Of a stretch of 64,000 nt of DNA, positions 22,965 to 34,605 are shown piece by piece. The notes below the pieces were generated by a model. The model saw only the letters and a program-made list of their open reading frames with translations. It was not told where the DNA came from and did no database searches. Location of the stretch: assembly GCA_027604505.1 (NCBI GenBank), contig JADIIX010000054.1:62001-126000 (forward strand). Direction: 5' to 3'. Origin of the DNA: Gonapodya sp. JEL0774 (Eukaryota; Monoblepharomycota; Monoblepharidomycetes; Monoblepharidales; Gonapodyaceae). The translations under genes were made by a program, and so were the position numbers. Position 1 is the stretch's first letter; each line of letters begins with the position of its first letter.

Positions 22965-23834
22965 GATGGCAGTGACTTGGGGTAGAATTTACAGGTCGGT
23001 GAGCCAAAAAAGAGCTTTATATATGGGGGGCATGAATGAAATGAAACCTCGATCGCCTGTGAGGACCAGGAAGGCGAGAGGGCGGGCCGGCGACCCGTAC
23101 ACAGTGGGGTGGGTGCAAGGGAGGGGGCGCAGGCTGTGGCATGCGGAGTTCACCCCACACACATTTGATCGATTGATCAGGTGAAAACCAAACAAACTCT
23201 GCTGACGGCTGACGGCGCTTGTGAAATAATTACTAATTATTTCCTATCTTGAGTAAAGTATGTATTCCACATCACAGATGACGGTCGAGTTTGTGTGGGT
23301 CATGAGAACCAGTTGTCGCCAATAAAAAGTCTAAAAGACTAGGGGATTCGTTTTGGGTGCCCGCAAGATTTGACTCGATGGTCCACAAACATGATGCTCG
23401 AGCCAATGCTCTGGGCTATCAATGCGTTGTCGGCTCGGAGAATATTGGTTTACCGATCAGGGCGACCAACTTGATGAAAGGTACGGCCGTGAATGCATGA
23501 TAAGATTTGCACAAAATAGGAACCAGATGTGCACACACTGCATATATGGGATGTACATATGGAACGATACTGAAAGCCATCCGATCACACCGGTGTTTAT
23601 GAACTATAGAACAGAATCGTCTGGTCCAAGTAGCATACGGAAGAACATAATGCGGTCCATCAATGTCGCAATGCATATCCGTGAAACTCTGGCGGTGGAG
23701 CCCCACGTTCACATTGTTAACGGATATGTATGTACATATGTACATGCAAGTGTATCAAATGGTTGATTTCATGCTGAGCTCACATGTTCTTCCCCAGTAT
23801 GCGCACAGTTCCCATCAAGCAACTGGCCCGCTTC
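22965..23834. other. Intergenic region with no recognised gene
   Basis: 870 bp between the permease start and the receptor 3' end. AT-rich patches and a short TATGTA/TACATG repeat lie near 23720-23750. No open frame here shows a family motif. It should contain the permease promoter and the receptor 3' UTR or terminator. Confidence 0.45.
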
Positions 23835-26800
23835 CTACATCTCCGGGGGCCGAATCTCGCCTCGACCATCAGTGCCGTCGCCAATATCTTCCGGCACGGT
23901 CTCAGGCGTAGGTAGAATGAATCCTGACACGTGTTTTCCCGTGTCCCTATGTGCAACACCAGCTCCCCGCCCTGGCTCGCTGTGATCCATCAGCCGACTC
24001 CCCAAAAGATGCACACTTCCTGGAAACATCACGCTCCCCGTTTTACCTCCACTCGTAGCAAGACTGGCGTTGTGGTTGATCGCACCGTCGGTTGGTGTTG
24101 CTGCTTGGAAGCCCCCGTTGAGAACGGGTATAGAGCCCATATCGACAATGGGTTCATGGTAGATCAGGTCTTCGTTTATTTTTATTGTGGAAAAACCGTA
24201 TCAGTCACTTGCACTGCAGCGGACGAAAACGTTCTGAGCACCTGGTGGTGTCTCTCAAGAAAAACTAACCTCCAATGTTCATTTTGAACAAATATTCGAA
24301 AAACTTTTCATGGTTGGCACCCGAGAGTTGGTAGCAAATGAGCAAAAACGGGTGGTAGCTAACCAAGAAAACATTGAGGTTACAAACGATATTCTTCTAA
24401 ACACCAACTCCACACCACATACCAATCAATCGCCCGTTCCAGCGCAGTCAACTGCGGTAGTGCGATCTTTCCTTGCTCGTACCATCTGGAAAACACCGCA
24501 CGGATATTCTCCCTAGACATCCTCGCCTTTTCCATGCCCGCACCTCTACTTTTGAGCGACCCAGCGCTCGACATGGCCATACTAGATCGTCCCATCGACT
24601 TGTCCTGTCCTCGAAAGACCTTCACGAGTCGGTTGACCTTGTCGGCCTTGGCCGACTCGCGGTATCGGTGGGGCCAACGATATCGGATGTACAGGAAGAT
24701 GATCCCAAGGATCACCACAGCGCCGGCGAGAAAGACAACCAGAAGTATGGAACCTCTTGCGTCTACGTTTTCGCCACTGGAGTACGCAATTAAGCCCACA
24801 ATGGCAGTCCATCCACCCAAAATGTACGCGTATGAAGACCAATAGAGAGCCTGGATGAGAGTTCCCACAAATGCGAAGGGCGGAAGAGTGATAAGTAGGC
24901 ACGTAGGAGAGAGTACAGGTTTTTCATGATCCATAACATACCCAGGTGATTTTTGACGCAGGAAGACAAATGGTCACAATCACCATTACCGTTGACAAGA
25001 CAAAATTCAGGATCAAGTGCACTAGAGGGCTCGACGAAGCAACGAAGACTCGGCTGTAAAATGATTGCAGCTGAATGACAAGAGGCGACCATCCAACTGT
25101 TTTCGAATTACTCACAAAAAAACGTACAGCCCCCTGGCAACAGTGGATAGTGCATGGTACCAACTCTCGAACTTGATATCAAGTCGCACCTGCATTTCCT
25201 GCCAGAAATGGCTAGAAAGGATACTTAGTGGCACAAACATAACACAGACCACGGAGGATATGAGAAAGGAGACCCAATGTGGTACTGTCCAACACTGGAA
25301 GTCGAGGTAATCTCCTCTCCAACAGGTACCATCCGCCATGCAGCGACATGCCCCGATCGCCAGAAGTTCATTGAGGGATGGAATGAGACCAATGTTTGCC
25401 CAGAGGGGCATGGCCCACGCCAACAGGGATATTACCGTTCGAACTTGAGGCACGTGGCTCTTGTAGGAAGCCGCGAACCAAAGTGCATTCCAGAACGAGC
25501 AAATGATTATCACGACAACGAAGTAGTATTTCTGGAACGAAATGGATTCTTATCGGCGATTGCGATGGGACATCAACCAATTCCAACTCACCCACGGGAT
25601 TTCCCAGCCGAGAAAAGCAATAATCGTGAACAGTGATTTAGCTCTGTCGAAAGCAAATTGGAATGGTTTGGTGTGCATGATATTGAGGGCAATCTGAATG
25701 GCGTCAAAAATCGTGTACGCCAGTATGAGAGTGTTGTCCACAGAATCTCGTATCAGAGGGGGGTTCACAGGCACAGCTGGTTTGCTAGCCATGTTTTCAT
25801 TGTCTTCATCATTCTTGGTTTCTCCTCGTATACGAAAGCCGTACTTCTTGATGACAAAGGCAACCGAACAGATCAGTTCGAGGAGGAACACAACCATGAG
25901 GAGGACAACAAGCCCCGCGGCGACAGGCTGAAACCTCGAAATTCGAGAGAAGCCGTACAGGAAATCAGTGGCGTACTTCTCGCGTTGGTCCAAGATGTCC
26001 GGCCCTGTGTAGGTCGTAACCTTTGGAGCTCCACATCCGTCATACTGAATTGTCGACGCGTACGTCATGTTGCCCGCATTGGATGTCAAGTCGAAGAGAA
26101 AGATTGTTCGCGAACCTTGATTGCACGCACATCTTTCGTCTGTGGGATCGCACAGAGTTGTATAAGAGAACGGGCCCGCACGAAATCCGCCTGTGAGGAA
26201 AACAGATGAGAAATAGACGCTTCCAAGAAGTTTTGAGCCATCCACAAGCGAATCTGCGGACAAAACACGTTCGATGTTCAATGCAATGAACTTTGCAGTG
26301 ATAAAGCCTTCGAGTGCCGCTACTCGAGCAGTGCCAACTGGCGCAGAATACATGGTCACTGCCCTTTGAAAATCGACTACAATCTGGTAGGAAGTGTCCG
26401 TTGGAAGTGGAACTACCGAAGACCAAACAATCCTGGAGGCGTTTCCATTCGCGGAGGCACTTTGAAGAAACAGCAGTGAGCTTTCAGCGTCCACCCAGCT
26501 ACCCAGCACAAATGTTTCCCTTTTGGAACGAGTCTCTGTCACGGATGCCGAGATTAGCGCAGGAACTTGAACAATCGCAGTTTTTATTGTCCACAAATCC
26601 TGAGTAAGTAACAGGATGGCAGTCGGAATCCTGATGAGCTCCGTTTGGTAATCAACCGGTCCTGCAATCACGGCAGCCAGCTCTTCATCCAAACACCCAA
26701 TATTCGAGCAGGGAGAAAAGGTGGTGACTGTTAGAGGAACAACCTGGTTGACCATGAGCGCAATTACAGCTTCATTTTTCAAAGTAGTTCCGAAGGTTGT

Positions 26801-29299
26801 GTTTTCGTAGAGGATAGATATATCTGAGTGACCAGTTGCCGCTAGGTGACTCGCTTGAGCCTGAAAGCGAAATTGATCCGATGTCCAGCCATCAAAGAAA
26901 GCATTGTTTCAAGACTCACGAATAATTCATCGTATGACGATGGACGAATATTGAGAATACTTTGTACAAAAGGAGATCGGAACGAGCTGTTCCCATCGAC
27001 GAAGTCGTATACAGGCAGGACTGGCACTCCCGTAGTCGCTACGACAGAGTTGTTCGCGCCAGCCTGAGATAAAGCAAGCCTGTACACAGGATCCAAGATC
27101 TCAGCACGTCCCTGCAAACCGGTCAATCCCAGTACACGATCCGCCGAAATAGTAAAATTCAACCGTTCCACAGACTGAGAACCGTTGGAGACTGCGTAGG
27201 AGCGTAGATTCTGCAATTTCGGGTTTGTATAGAGATTGAAGGTGTTGACGCATGAACGCTATCCAACCCACGAGCATATGTCCATAAACTCCTGCAAGCT
27301 CGGTATTGATCTGCTTGAACGCTAGTGCGAGTCCAGTGCTGATCGATGAGCCAATCGATGAGCCTAATTCGTATATCTGTCCAAAGTGGTATGGCCTTTT
27401 GAGATTGTTTGCATAATCGAAAAAGCATGTGGAGTCCCATGCAAGTCCAGCCTCTGGGACCAGCTGAAACTCATAGGAACCCAAAGTAGCGTTGAATTCG
27501 TATTTCGTCGTCCAAATCTGCCTCAGGCCCTGGTTGCAACCTCCCGAAACCGTGCTCGGGTAATCTAGAAGCGAGAGGACAATCAACGGGTCCACGTTAT
27601 GTTACTGAAATATGATGAAACACAGGACCAATTTTCTCACAAGGTCCCAAGCGTAATCCGTCGAGTTGGAAAACGGGAGTATCGTACAGGATATTCAAGA
27701 AGGATTCTCGAGATGTATTTGTCAGCGACGGTGTCCACTGTAGAACCGCGGCGACTACACGGCCGGTAATATAGCCCTCAAGCGAGGTGAAGTCAGGCTG
27801 ACAAGACGGGCATACCTTCGCCAAGGCCGATTGATATCGGGGACTTTCGCATGTTGTGTTAACGAATGGCGATCGAAAACCTTCTTCAAACCTTCCACTC
27901 ACATAAGAGCGAGACGCGTATCCCATGGATTGGGCACAACATTGGTAACGAGAACATTCCGTGTGTCGTTGGTCAAGGCCAGAGCCCTCATTAAAGAGCT
28001 CGCGCCGACAAATGACACAGTCATGAAAATGACAGAGTCCCCATTCGAGCGAGGGTCAGCGCGATAGAGATTCACGAAACGAGAGAGTGGGCCGTACGTG
28101 CCAACCATCACACTGGGACAGATAAGGGATTTTAACGAAAATGAAGGAATTCACAGATCTCTTTTGTACTAACATAGCCTGGGGGGCAACAACACCCGAG
28201 AGTAATGTGTTGATCCCTGGTGAAGTCAGGGAAGGAGTTTGTCAGTTTAATTGCGTCCAGTTCACGGATAAGTCACCTATACGTACCCGAAGTGAAGTAG
28301 CTATCAGCACATGTAACAACCGCGCAATTTCTATCGAACTTTGCCAGAGAATGTATTGGCATTCCAATGGCGGTCATGCTGGCATTTACTCCGTCAATTC
28401 CGACTTGTCCAAAAGCATCATCCTGCACATAAACGGAAATTCGATTCAAAAGAAGGACGGAAGTAAGGTATTTGACCATGGCTTCAACAGAAAGACGTGA
28501 AAACATGGGTGGGCGGTGCAAGGAGAAGGGTCGCGGAGTTGTTGCGACCAACACAACGATTGGGAACGAATGGGACTTGAGTTGTGCGAACACGAAATAA
28601 CGCCGCAGTGAAATTTTTTGTTCTGCACCTGCGGTTTCGTCCGGATAACCTGCGCGAATGTTGACATAGTATTTGTTGAACGGAGTACGGATCGCTCCAG
28701 TTCCCGTGAATGAACCAATCAAAGGAAAATTCCTACGTCGCATTCCATGGTTCTCTTTTCATTATAAGGTAGAAGTTCATCTGGGAGATCATGAACCACG
28801 AACTTACGCGGAATTGGTGTACGGAAGGGCTGCCTTCACTGTCGGAGTTCCAACCAGTCCAACGATTCCAAACAGACTCTGATTGATGAATGATCGTACA
28901 TTCACAACAGTGTTAGAAGCCACATATTGGTCGTCTGAGTCGGTTTTGAATTGAATTTCAAGAACGATTTGACCAGAACCGAACGACACCCACCCAAAGC
29001 CTGAAGGGAGAGATTAAAGCTTTGCACACCTCCTGCCCGATTAACCTCCTCAAAAGCCGCCGCAAGTCCCCATCGGACTCCGACACCGAGGTCCGCCGAA
29101 CCACCTGAATCGGCAATCTTGAATCGGACATTTGTCACGTCCGGGCCATGTAAGCTCATCACTCGCCTGTAAGAGGGCAGCTTTGACCAAATGTCAGAAC
29201 TGACGTCGCTTGCGAGTACACGGGTGACGCGACCACCACGAGAGCCAGAAGTATCGCGCGCAGAGAACCAGCAATCGTCGATCTGCGACTGGAGCCCAT
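23835..29299 (-). CDS. Receptor-like protein: signal peptide, two tandem periplasmic-binding-protein domains, about eight transmembrane helices
   Basis: About 1452 aa in 16 exons (transcript order): 29299-29167, 29104-28994, 28934-28808, 28732-28629, 28481-28287, 28216-28174, 28112-27903, 27843-27641, 27564-27272, 27210-26920, 26860-25592, 25531-25116, 25053-24942, 24850-24423, 24358-24270, 24169-23835. Residues 1-30 are a signal peptide (AILLALVVVASPVYSQ). PBP domain 1 (about 34-385) resembles branched-chain amino-acid-binding proteins: FGQSCPLTG, 'GLAAAFEEVNRAGGVQ', IGSFTGTGAIRTPFN, VYVQDDAFGQVG, IVMVGTYGPLSRF. PBP domain 2 (about 430-850) starts FGQIYELG and contains GLTGLQGRAEILDPVYRLA. 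Both end with a CNQG motif. The first helix begins near residue 883 (LVVLLMVVFLLELICSVAF), others follow to about 1245, then a cytoplasmic Ser/Gly-rich tail. No kinase or cyclase domain is seen. A ligand-sensing role is inferred. Confidence 0.75.
29105..29166 (-). other. GC-AG intron in the receptor gene
   Basis: 62-nt intron with donor CAG/GCGAGT and acceptor TTCAG. Using GC as the donor keeps frame and yields CPLTGGSADLGVGVRWG, the expected PBP N-terminal motif. The nearby GT site two bases on gives the wrong phase. Confidence 0.65.
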
Positions 29300-29555
29300 G
29301 GGAGATTCCAAGGAACCCTTTGAGTACAGTAGTTGAACTGCGCGGATCGAATGCACGAATGCTTATTATATTTTGACACGAGGAATGGCAACCTGGGACA
29401 CAGCACAGCACAACCGAGGGCAGCGTTAGGCGCGTCCTCACAGGTATCACCGATCATCCCATTATCGTGGGTCATAAGTTTCTTATGCGGTCTCGGAACA
29501 GGTGTCATGATTGTATCTCCAATATACACCCATTTAACGGGCTAGTCATCTATTC

Positions 29556-30392
29556 TCAGTCTGTATCAGCCCTCAATGCCGCCAAGACCTCGTTATCATC
29601 TTCGTCGTCATCCAACCCTGCATCATCTTCCATCTCAAATAAGTCCACATCTACTGCAACCTCCCCTGCTTCCATAACGTTCAAATCAGACTTGGCCAAA
29701 TTCTTATCCTGTTCAAATAACTGCCTCCCCGACGGCTTGAGCTTCTTGGTGTCCTGGGCCTGAGCACCTTTCATGGCCTGCTTGGCCAGTTCTGCCATTT
29801 CTCTCTCAAACTTCGCCCGCCATGCGGCGAATGACTCGGGAGTCACTTTTGTTCCTTCCAACCTCTTCCTCTCCACCTCCTCCGCAATCCTGAAGCGCTC
29901 TTCATCCGCCCTATTCCGCTCATCGATCTTGCCCCGTAAAATGTCCTCCAGACGGTCCTTGAGGTGAGAGGTGAGGGTGAACGAGGAGGCCATGCCCAAA
30001 TTCTCGAGTGCAAGAGCGCGTAGCTCTTCCAGGAGGGCCGATTCCTCCGTTTCAGATGCCCCGAGACAACTGAACGAGGTAAAAGAGAGCTCAGGTGCAA
30101 CCTCGGGGTACGTCGGGGGAAGTTCAATGTGTAGAATGACATGAGGTCCAGACGGAACCCTGAGAGTCCTAACCCCGCCCCCATCGCCCTCCAAGTTTTC
30201 ATATCCATCTTCCGCTCCCTCATCGTCACCCGAGTTCGCTGTTTGACCCAAGGCTCGCCGTGCCTCGGCGGTCAATTCGTCGTCGGCCTTCACGGTGATG
30301 GAGAACGAGGTGGGAGAAGTTTGGTCAAAGTCAGCATCGTAGATCGATTGGAGAGCTTCGAGTTCTTGGGATTGTTCCTCTGCGTAATCCAT
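29556..30392 (-). CDS. RWDD1: RWD-domain protein, RWDD1/Gir2 family
   Basis: Single-exon gene, 278 aa, ATG at 30392. The RWD domain spans about residues 1-140: 'EEQSQELEALQSIYDADF' and the hallmark ELPPTYPEVAPEL, with a Gly/Asp-rich insertion near 55-75. A charged helical stretch follows ('RFRIAEEVERKRLEGTKVTP'), then KLKPSGRQLFEQDKNL and an acidic tail rich in Asp/Glu. This matches RWDD1 in animals and Gir2 in yeast, which bind DRG GTPases and Gcn1 on ribosomes. Lack of introns is unusual among its neighbours. It lies about 260 bp upstream of the receptor gene on the same strand. Confidence 0.85.
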   Translation of the reverse strand: MDYAEEQSQELEALQSIYDADFDQTSPTSFSITVKADDELTAEARRALGQTANSGDDEGAEDGYENLEGDGGGVRTLRVPSGPHVILHIELPPTYPEVAPELSFTSFSCLGASETEESALLEELRALALENLGMASSFTLTSHLKDRLEDILRGKIDERNRADEERFRIAEEVERKRLEGTKVTPESFAAWRAKFEREMAELAKQAMKGAQAQDTKKLKPSGRQLFEQDKNLAKSDLNVMEAGEVAVDVDLFEMEDDAGLDDDEDDNEVLAALRADTD

Positions 30393-30529
30393 CAGTCGGA
30401 TTGATTGAAATTAGAAGAATCAAGCTGATTTGGAGTACCACCTGCCCACAAACAAACCATTTCGTACACTAAACCATGTTCGCAAAATTCAGTTATTTAC
30501 AGCGACACAGTGGAAGCTTCCCACATATT

Positions 30530-31816
30530 CTATCTTCTCCCGTAGCCTCCCCGACTCCCTCCCCTCCCACCTCCTCGCCCATATGAGCCCCTCCCCCTCC
30601 CTCTCCCCTCCGCGTCTCTCCTTGGCGGCGGCTGAATAAACACTCTCGTCGTGCTAGCATTGGAACTATGACTGGAACCACCATTTCGACTTCCAGACGA
30701 CGAAGAAGTGGAAGGCGGGGCGTCCAAATCATGGAGGCGGCGTTCTAAGGCAGCGATGCGGGCGTCGATACTGAAGTGTGGGGTATAGGAGCGGGTTCGA
30801 CGTATGCTCTGTAAATCGGTCGTGTGGGTGCGACGAGTGCAGAGAACCCCACAACTCACCTCCCCGTCATCAATTTCGGTTGCACAATCAACTCCCCTTG
30901 GTCCTTATCCTTATCGCCATGGCCTCCATGCCCATACCCTCCGTAAACATGACTTCCTCCTCTACCATCGTAAGGCCGCGGGCCTGTTCGCATTGCTCCT
31001 CCACCTCGATGTGAGGCAGTGCCGTCGATGGAGTCTGATGACTCTTCAGGCTGGAGGTATTCGCAGTGGGAGTGGATTTGTACAATAAAATAGTCGGGAC
31101 CAATTGGAATACAGCGGAAAAGCACATTTAGGAGTAGCCAGATTGAATGAACGAGGTCAGACTAAAATTCGTATTGTCCCACAAACCTTTGGATCAAATG
31201 AAAACGACACCACCAGGTGCTTGTTCTTGATCTGTTTGCCATCCATTGACTTGATGGCATTCATAGCGCTCTGACGCAATTATTCAATGTAGGTTGAAGG
31301 AGGGGGTGAGAGGAATTTGGGATCTTTGAGCACAGAGGAATGGGCCGATAACAGTGCCTCGCCACGAATCCCAGCTCCACGGCCTGTCGGTATCAAAGCA
31401 ACATATCTCCTCTTCTGCACTGGTCGTTCGGTTGTGCAAGCGGCTTTCCCAAATTCCCGCGCTGTCTCCGTAAGCACTTGGGCGCACAGCCGAACTCACC
31501 TCATGCGTCTCATATTCCAAAAAGCAAAACCCTTTCGGTTGCCCCCTGTTTGGCCCAAACTTGTGCCACATGTAGTCAATTCTGGTGATCTTCCCAAATG
31601 GTTGAAACAGTTTGACCAAGTGGTACTCGGCGACGGAAGCATCAATATTGCCAATATAGAGTCGTTTGTCGAGAATGGTGGGGGCTGCCGGAGGAAAGTA
31701 AATCACAAACGGTGAGATGTTCGTGTCTTCGAACTTGACTCTTTCTTTTAAAACTGCTGCTCCTTCCTTGTTCCTCCGCTCATGCTACCTATCCGGCCAC
31801 TTACAGCAAGTGTCAT
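30530..31816 (-). CDS. RBM18: RNA-binding protein RBM18-like
   Basis: About 253 aa. Exons in transcript order: 31816-31805 (tentative), 31733-31500, 31270-31187, 31050-30860, 30770-30530. One RRM: RNP2 'LYIGNID', then 'ASVAEYHLVKLFQPFGKI' and RNP1 'QPKGFCFLEYET', ending 'KNKHLVVSFSFD'. The spacing and the HKFGPNRGQPKGFCF segment match RBM18 rather than splicing-factor RRMs. After the RRM come a Gly/His/Tyr-rich part, a short helix (IDARIAALERRLHDLDA) and a C-terminal RGG-rich tail. The first 12-nt exon with a GTAAGT donor is the only way I found to give an ATG; the start is therefore uncertain. Other parts are firm. Confidence 0.75.
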
Positions 31817-32606
31817 CAGATAGCCCTCACGAGACTTTAACCTTTCACTCCAGGGGCTTGGGGTTACTCGACACTCTCCCCGCTCCTTTCACCCGGGTTC
31901 CTTCGCCTTCCAGCAAACTGACCTCGCCGTTCCTGTTTGTCTGCCCGGCCATCATCGTCATCATTCTTTTGTCTTGGTTGTCTTGGGTCATTTTCGTCTG
32001 TCTTTTCGGGAATTTGTAATGGCAGTGGTTTACGGGCAGGCGAAACGGACGGGAAACCGTTGAGCGACCATGGCAGAGCAAGAAATGGGAAGAAACATAC
32101 GGGGAAGTATATAAGACCGCCCTTGCCCTGGTCGTACAGGCTCATATTATGTTGGTGATTCTGGAAGGTTTGGGGGTCACAAGCCAACCACAACCCAGGA
32201 CGTCTACAAACCAGCAGGGGAATTTATCAAATTTAAAGAGCTTTAAAGAGTCAAAAGACCCGTAATTCCTCAAAGTCAAATAATGGTATGCCCCCCTCTT
32301 TAAAGTCGGGCCTCATACTTCAAAGTGCTTTAAAGTCTCGGTTGGGTAGTAAGTACCCCTTTAAAGTCGTGTTAAAGTACCCGGCGAGAATGTCCTGTGC
32401 GCTTTCAAGTCACTTGAAAGTTTTTTGGGTCTCGGACCAGTGTTCTGTAAAGTCGCTTGCAAGATTGTTTGAAGTCGTATAAATTGCTTTACAGTAGACA
32501 CTTTGGACTTTAATGTACATTTCAATTGCATTGAAATTCACTTCTATTTATTCACTTCTTACATACAAATCGGTGGCGCGCTTCTTACGATAATGTCCCG
32601 AGCGGA
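31817..32606. repeat. Intergenic DNA with a cluster of TTTAAAGTC-like modules
   Basis: From about 32225 to 32480 the sequence repeats variants of (T)TTAAAGTC roughly ten times, including the palindrome CTTTAAAG several times. Spacing is irregular, so it is not a simple tandem repeat. No gene is recognised in 31817-32606. A second, smaller cluster occurs at about 34660-34770, on the other side of two minus-strand genes. Confidence 0.55.
32202..32225 (+). repeat. Left arm of imperfect inverted repeat (TIR-like)
   Basis: Begins GTCTACAAACCAGCAGG. It matches the reverse complement of 34760-34783 at 20 of 24 positions, with 16 of the first 17 identical. It faces the TTTAAAG module cluster. Confidence 0.45.
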
Positions 32607-33790
32607 TCACAGTTCTGGTGAAACATCTCGGTACCGACCGACAGACATAACGTCCTTGAGGGGGACGTTAGCAAAGAGATATTGCTCGTCCTAGCCCAGG
32701 AAAACAGGTGAGTTGCACCGTCGTCAAGTCTGAAAATGGTCGATAAAAGCACTTACTTTGGCTCGAACACCATCAGTGAATGGCGTTGGTGGGCAGAACT
32801 TCGCACTATTAATTGCGGATCGGATCGCGATTCGTGTTAGGTCATCAATGTCTGACTGATGTGCTCGGTACGTGGATAGCCTTGCAAATCGTCGAAGGCA
32901 GTCCACTCATCACCGTAAACACATACACTGCTCTGTCATAACAGAAGAACTCACAATGACACTGCACCATCGAGTGATTTCTACAACTGTCTTGCGAATA
33001 GTGTGTACCATTCGGAGTCGGTTCTGCGGTTAGTCATTGATCAGAATCGCACTAAATCCTGATGCCGCTTAGCACTTACATGCAGTCCATCGGGTCTTCG
33101 GCAACAAGGGGATCCAAGACGCTCACCTTCTCCGAATCTTGTTTTGGCGCTCCAAGTCCCAATGATTCGACCCATTTCGCTGGCCCCCTCTTGGTGCGCT
33201 CCCAAGTGTCAAACCCTTTGGCGCCAGTTGAGAATTCTTCACCGTGGTTGAAAATAGTTCCACTCACCTTGGCTTCTTTTTCGCACCCAACCGGGACGCC
33301 GAGCAAACCCGTTCCTTCGTTTGGGTGAGTACCCGTCTTGCTCGAAATAGTTGACCTCGGGGCTGTTGTACGCGGGTTGGGACCTCAGAGACCTCCACCA
33401 GACAGTGTAGTCCGATGGTGCTTCCCCTATGTCGTACGTCCACTCCTTTCATTTCAGAGGCGGGACCAAATGAGAGGTTGGGTGGTGTTCGACGAACATA
33501 TCCACTTACATGGCCGTCAAACTCCGGTGGTGTGTGCGGATCGGCACCATTACAGACAAGAAAGCGTGCGCGGGTTTCGTTACGGATGGATTTCTAGGGT
33601 GCAAGTTCAGGTTCGAGTGGGCGGCAAGCTTCGCATCCATCCATGGCACGGAAGAGGATCAATCACTCACATGGACAGCCTCTGTACTTTCTCAATCGAG
33701 AAATGCGGCGCCGCGGCGCCGTGGCTTCGTTTCCATTGGATGTGGTTATGACTTGTGTGGTTTTGGTCCAAACCAAGCAAACGGCCAATA
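32607..33790 (-). CDS. Hypothetical protein, distantly NDUFA12/NDUFAF2-like; 5' end unresolved
   Basis: Exons that chain in phase: about 33790-33688, 33593-33510, 33445-33268, 33215-33127, 33023-32955, 32855-32757, 32690-32607. The central part, 'RARFLVCNGADPHTPPEFDG' then EAPSDYTVWWRSLRSQPA, recalls the PPEWxxWLxxxRxxPP box of complex I subunit NDUFA12 and assembly factor NDUFAF2; YIGRLLGLDQN upstream could match their LVGxDxxGN. The Arg-rich PKRRNGFARRPGWVRKR and the C-terminal exons (ending 'VGRYRDVSPEL') have no match I know. No in-frame ATG was found upstream, so a first exon is missing, and the last three exons might be a separate gene. It lies inside a TIR-like bounded segment. Confidence 0.4.
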
Positions 33791-33899
33791 TAGTACACCC
33801 CGTGTATAAAACGATATATATATGTACGGAATGTTTTCACTTCAATTTATGAAATAGTTCATGCTCGTAACACTCAGAGTACAAGTTTAAGTGTTGTAT

Positions 33900-34605
33900 C
33901 TAAATGTTATCCACCTCCGCAAGGATTGCGTCTCGGAGCTCATTCTCTTCGTCATCCGCGACTTGTTGTTTCGAGGGAGGTACAATACTCTTGTTGATGA
34001 ACGCCATGACATCGGGTTTGCTTGCTGCAACCCTCTCGTACATCTTGAGGTACTATTGGATGCGGAAATATTTGGAGGGACGTTATTATTGCTGGAACGG
34101 TCGAATCAAAGAACACAACTTAACACTCACAGTTTCCCAGCGTGTGAAGATGGTGTTGTCCTTTGCAACGTCAAGCCCTTTACCTTCAAGTTTGCGCATC
34201 ACCTGTTCTCACATATTCAGCCTAAGATGGACAAGTAGGACGTAAGGTATAAAGGATTCACGCTGTGCACATATGTGACGAACTCACAAAAAGTGTTGCC
34301 GTCGCCATGAATGCTGGAGTGGCAGTGTTAACGGAGCCAGCTGGCTCGCCACGAATTGGAAATCTCCAACGTGTAGAAAATATAAACATGGAGACTGAAG
34401 AATGAACACGCTAGTCCGACGTCATCGGGACCCCTGCCGCTTGTCCATTGACTCGCCATGAGTGAGCAACGTGAGCTTGCACAGAACTAGCCTCTACACC
34501 AGGCACGACGGGGCAAGAACGCTGTACCACATCACTCTCAGCAAGTCTCGCAGCACCCAAGAATGCTTTTGTCATTTCATCCCACTCCGTCCCAGAACGA
34601 CACAT
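33900..34605 (-). CDS. Hypothetical small protein
   Basis: Three firm 3' exons: 34340-34288, 34202-34131, 34052-33900, ending TAG. A likely first exon starts at ATG 34605; its donor is ambiguous (a phase-1 site within 'PGVEASS' near 34490 works). The product would be about 130 aa. Visible stretches: 'MTKAFLGAARLAESDVVQRS', VMRKLEGKGLDVAKDNTIF and a helical C-terminus, YLKMYERVAASKPDVMAFIN, ending in an acidic DDEENELRDAI. I recognise no family. It lies just upstream of the NDUFA12-like gene on the same strand, within the inverted-repeat-bounded AT-rich segment. Confidence 0.45.

Noticed and set aside
23720-23752. TATGTA/TACATG repeat as a binding site or hairpin
   Set aside because: Short alternating AT-rich sequence of this kind is expected by chance in intergenic DNA.
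24473-26607. Plus-strand open frames opposite the receptor gene
   Set aside because: Antisense to a coherent 16-exon gene; composition explained by the opposite strand.
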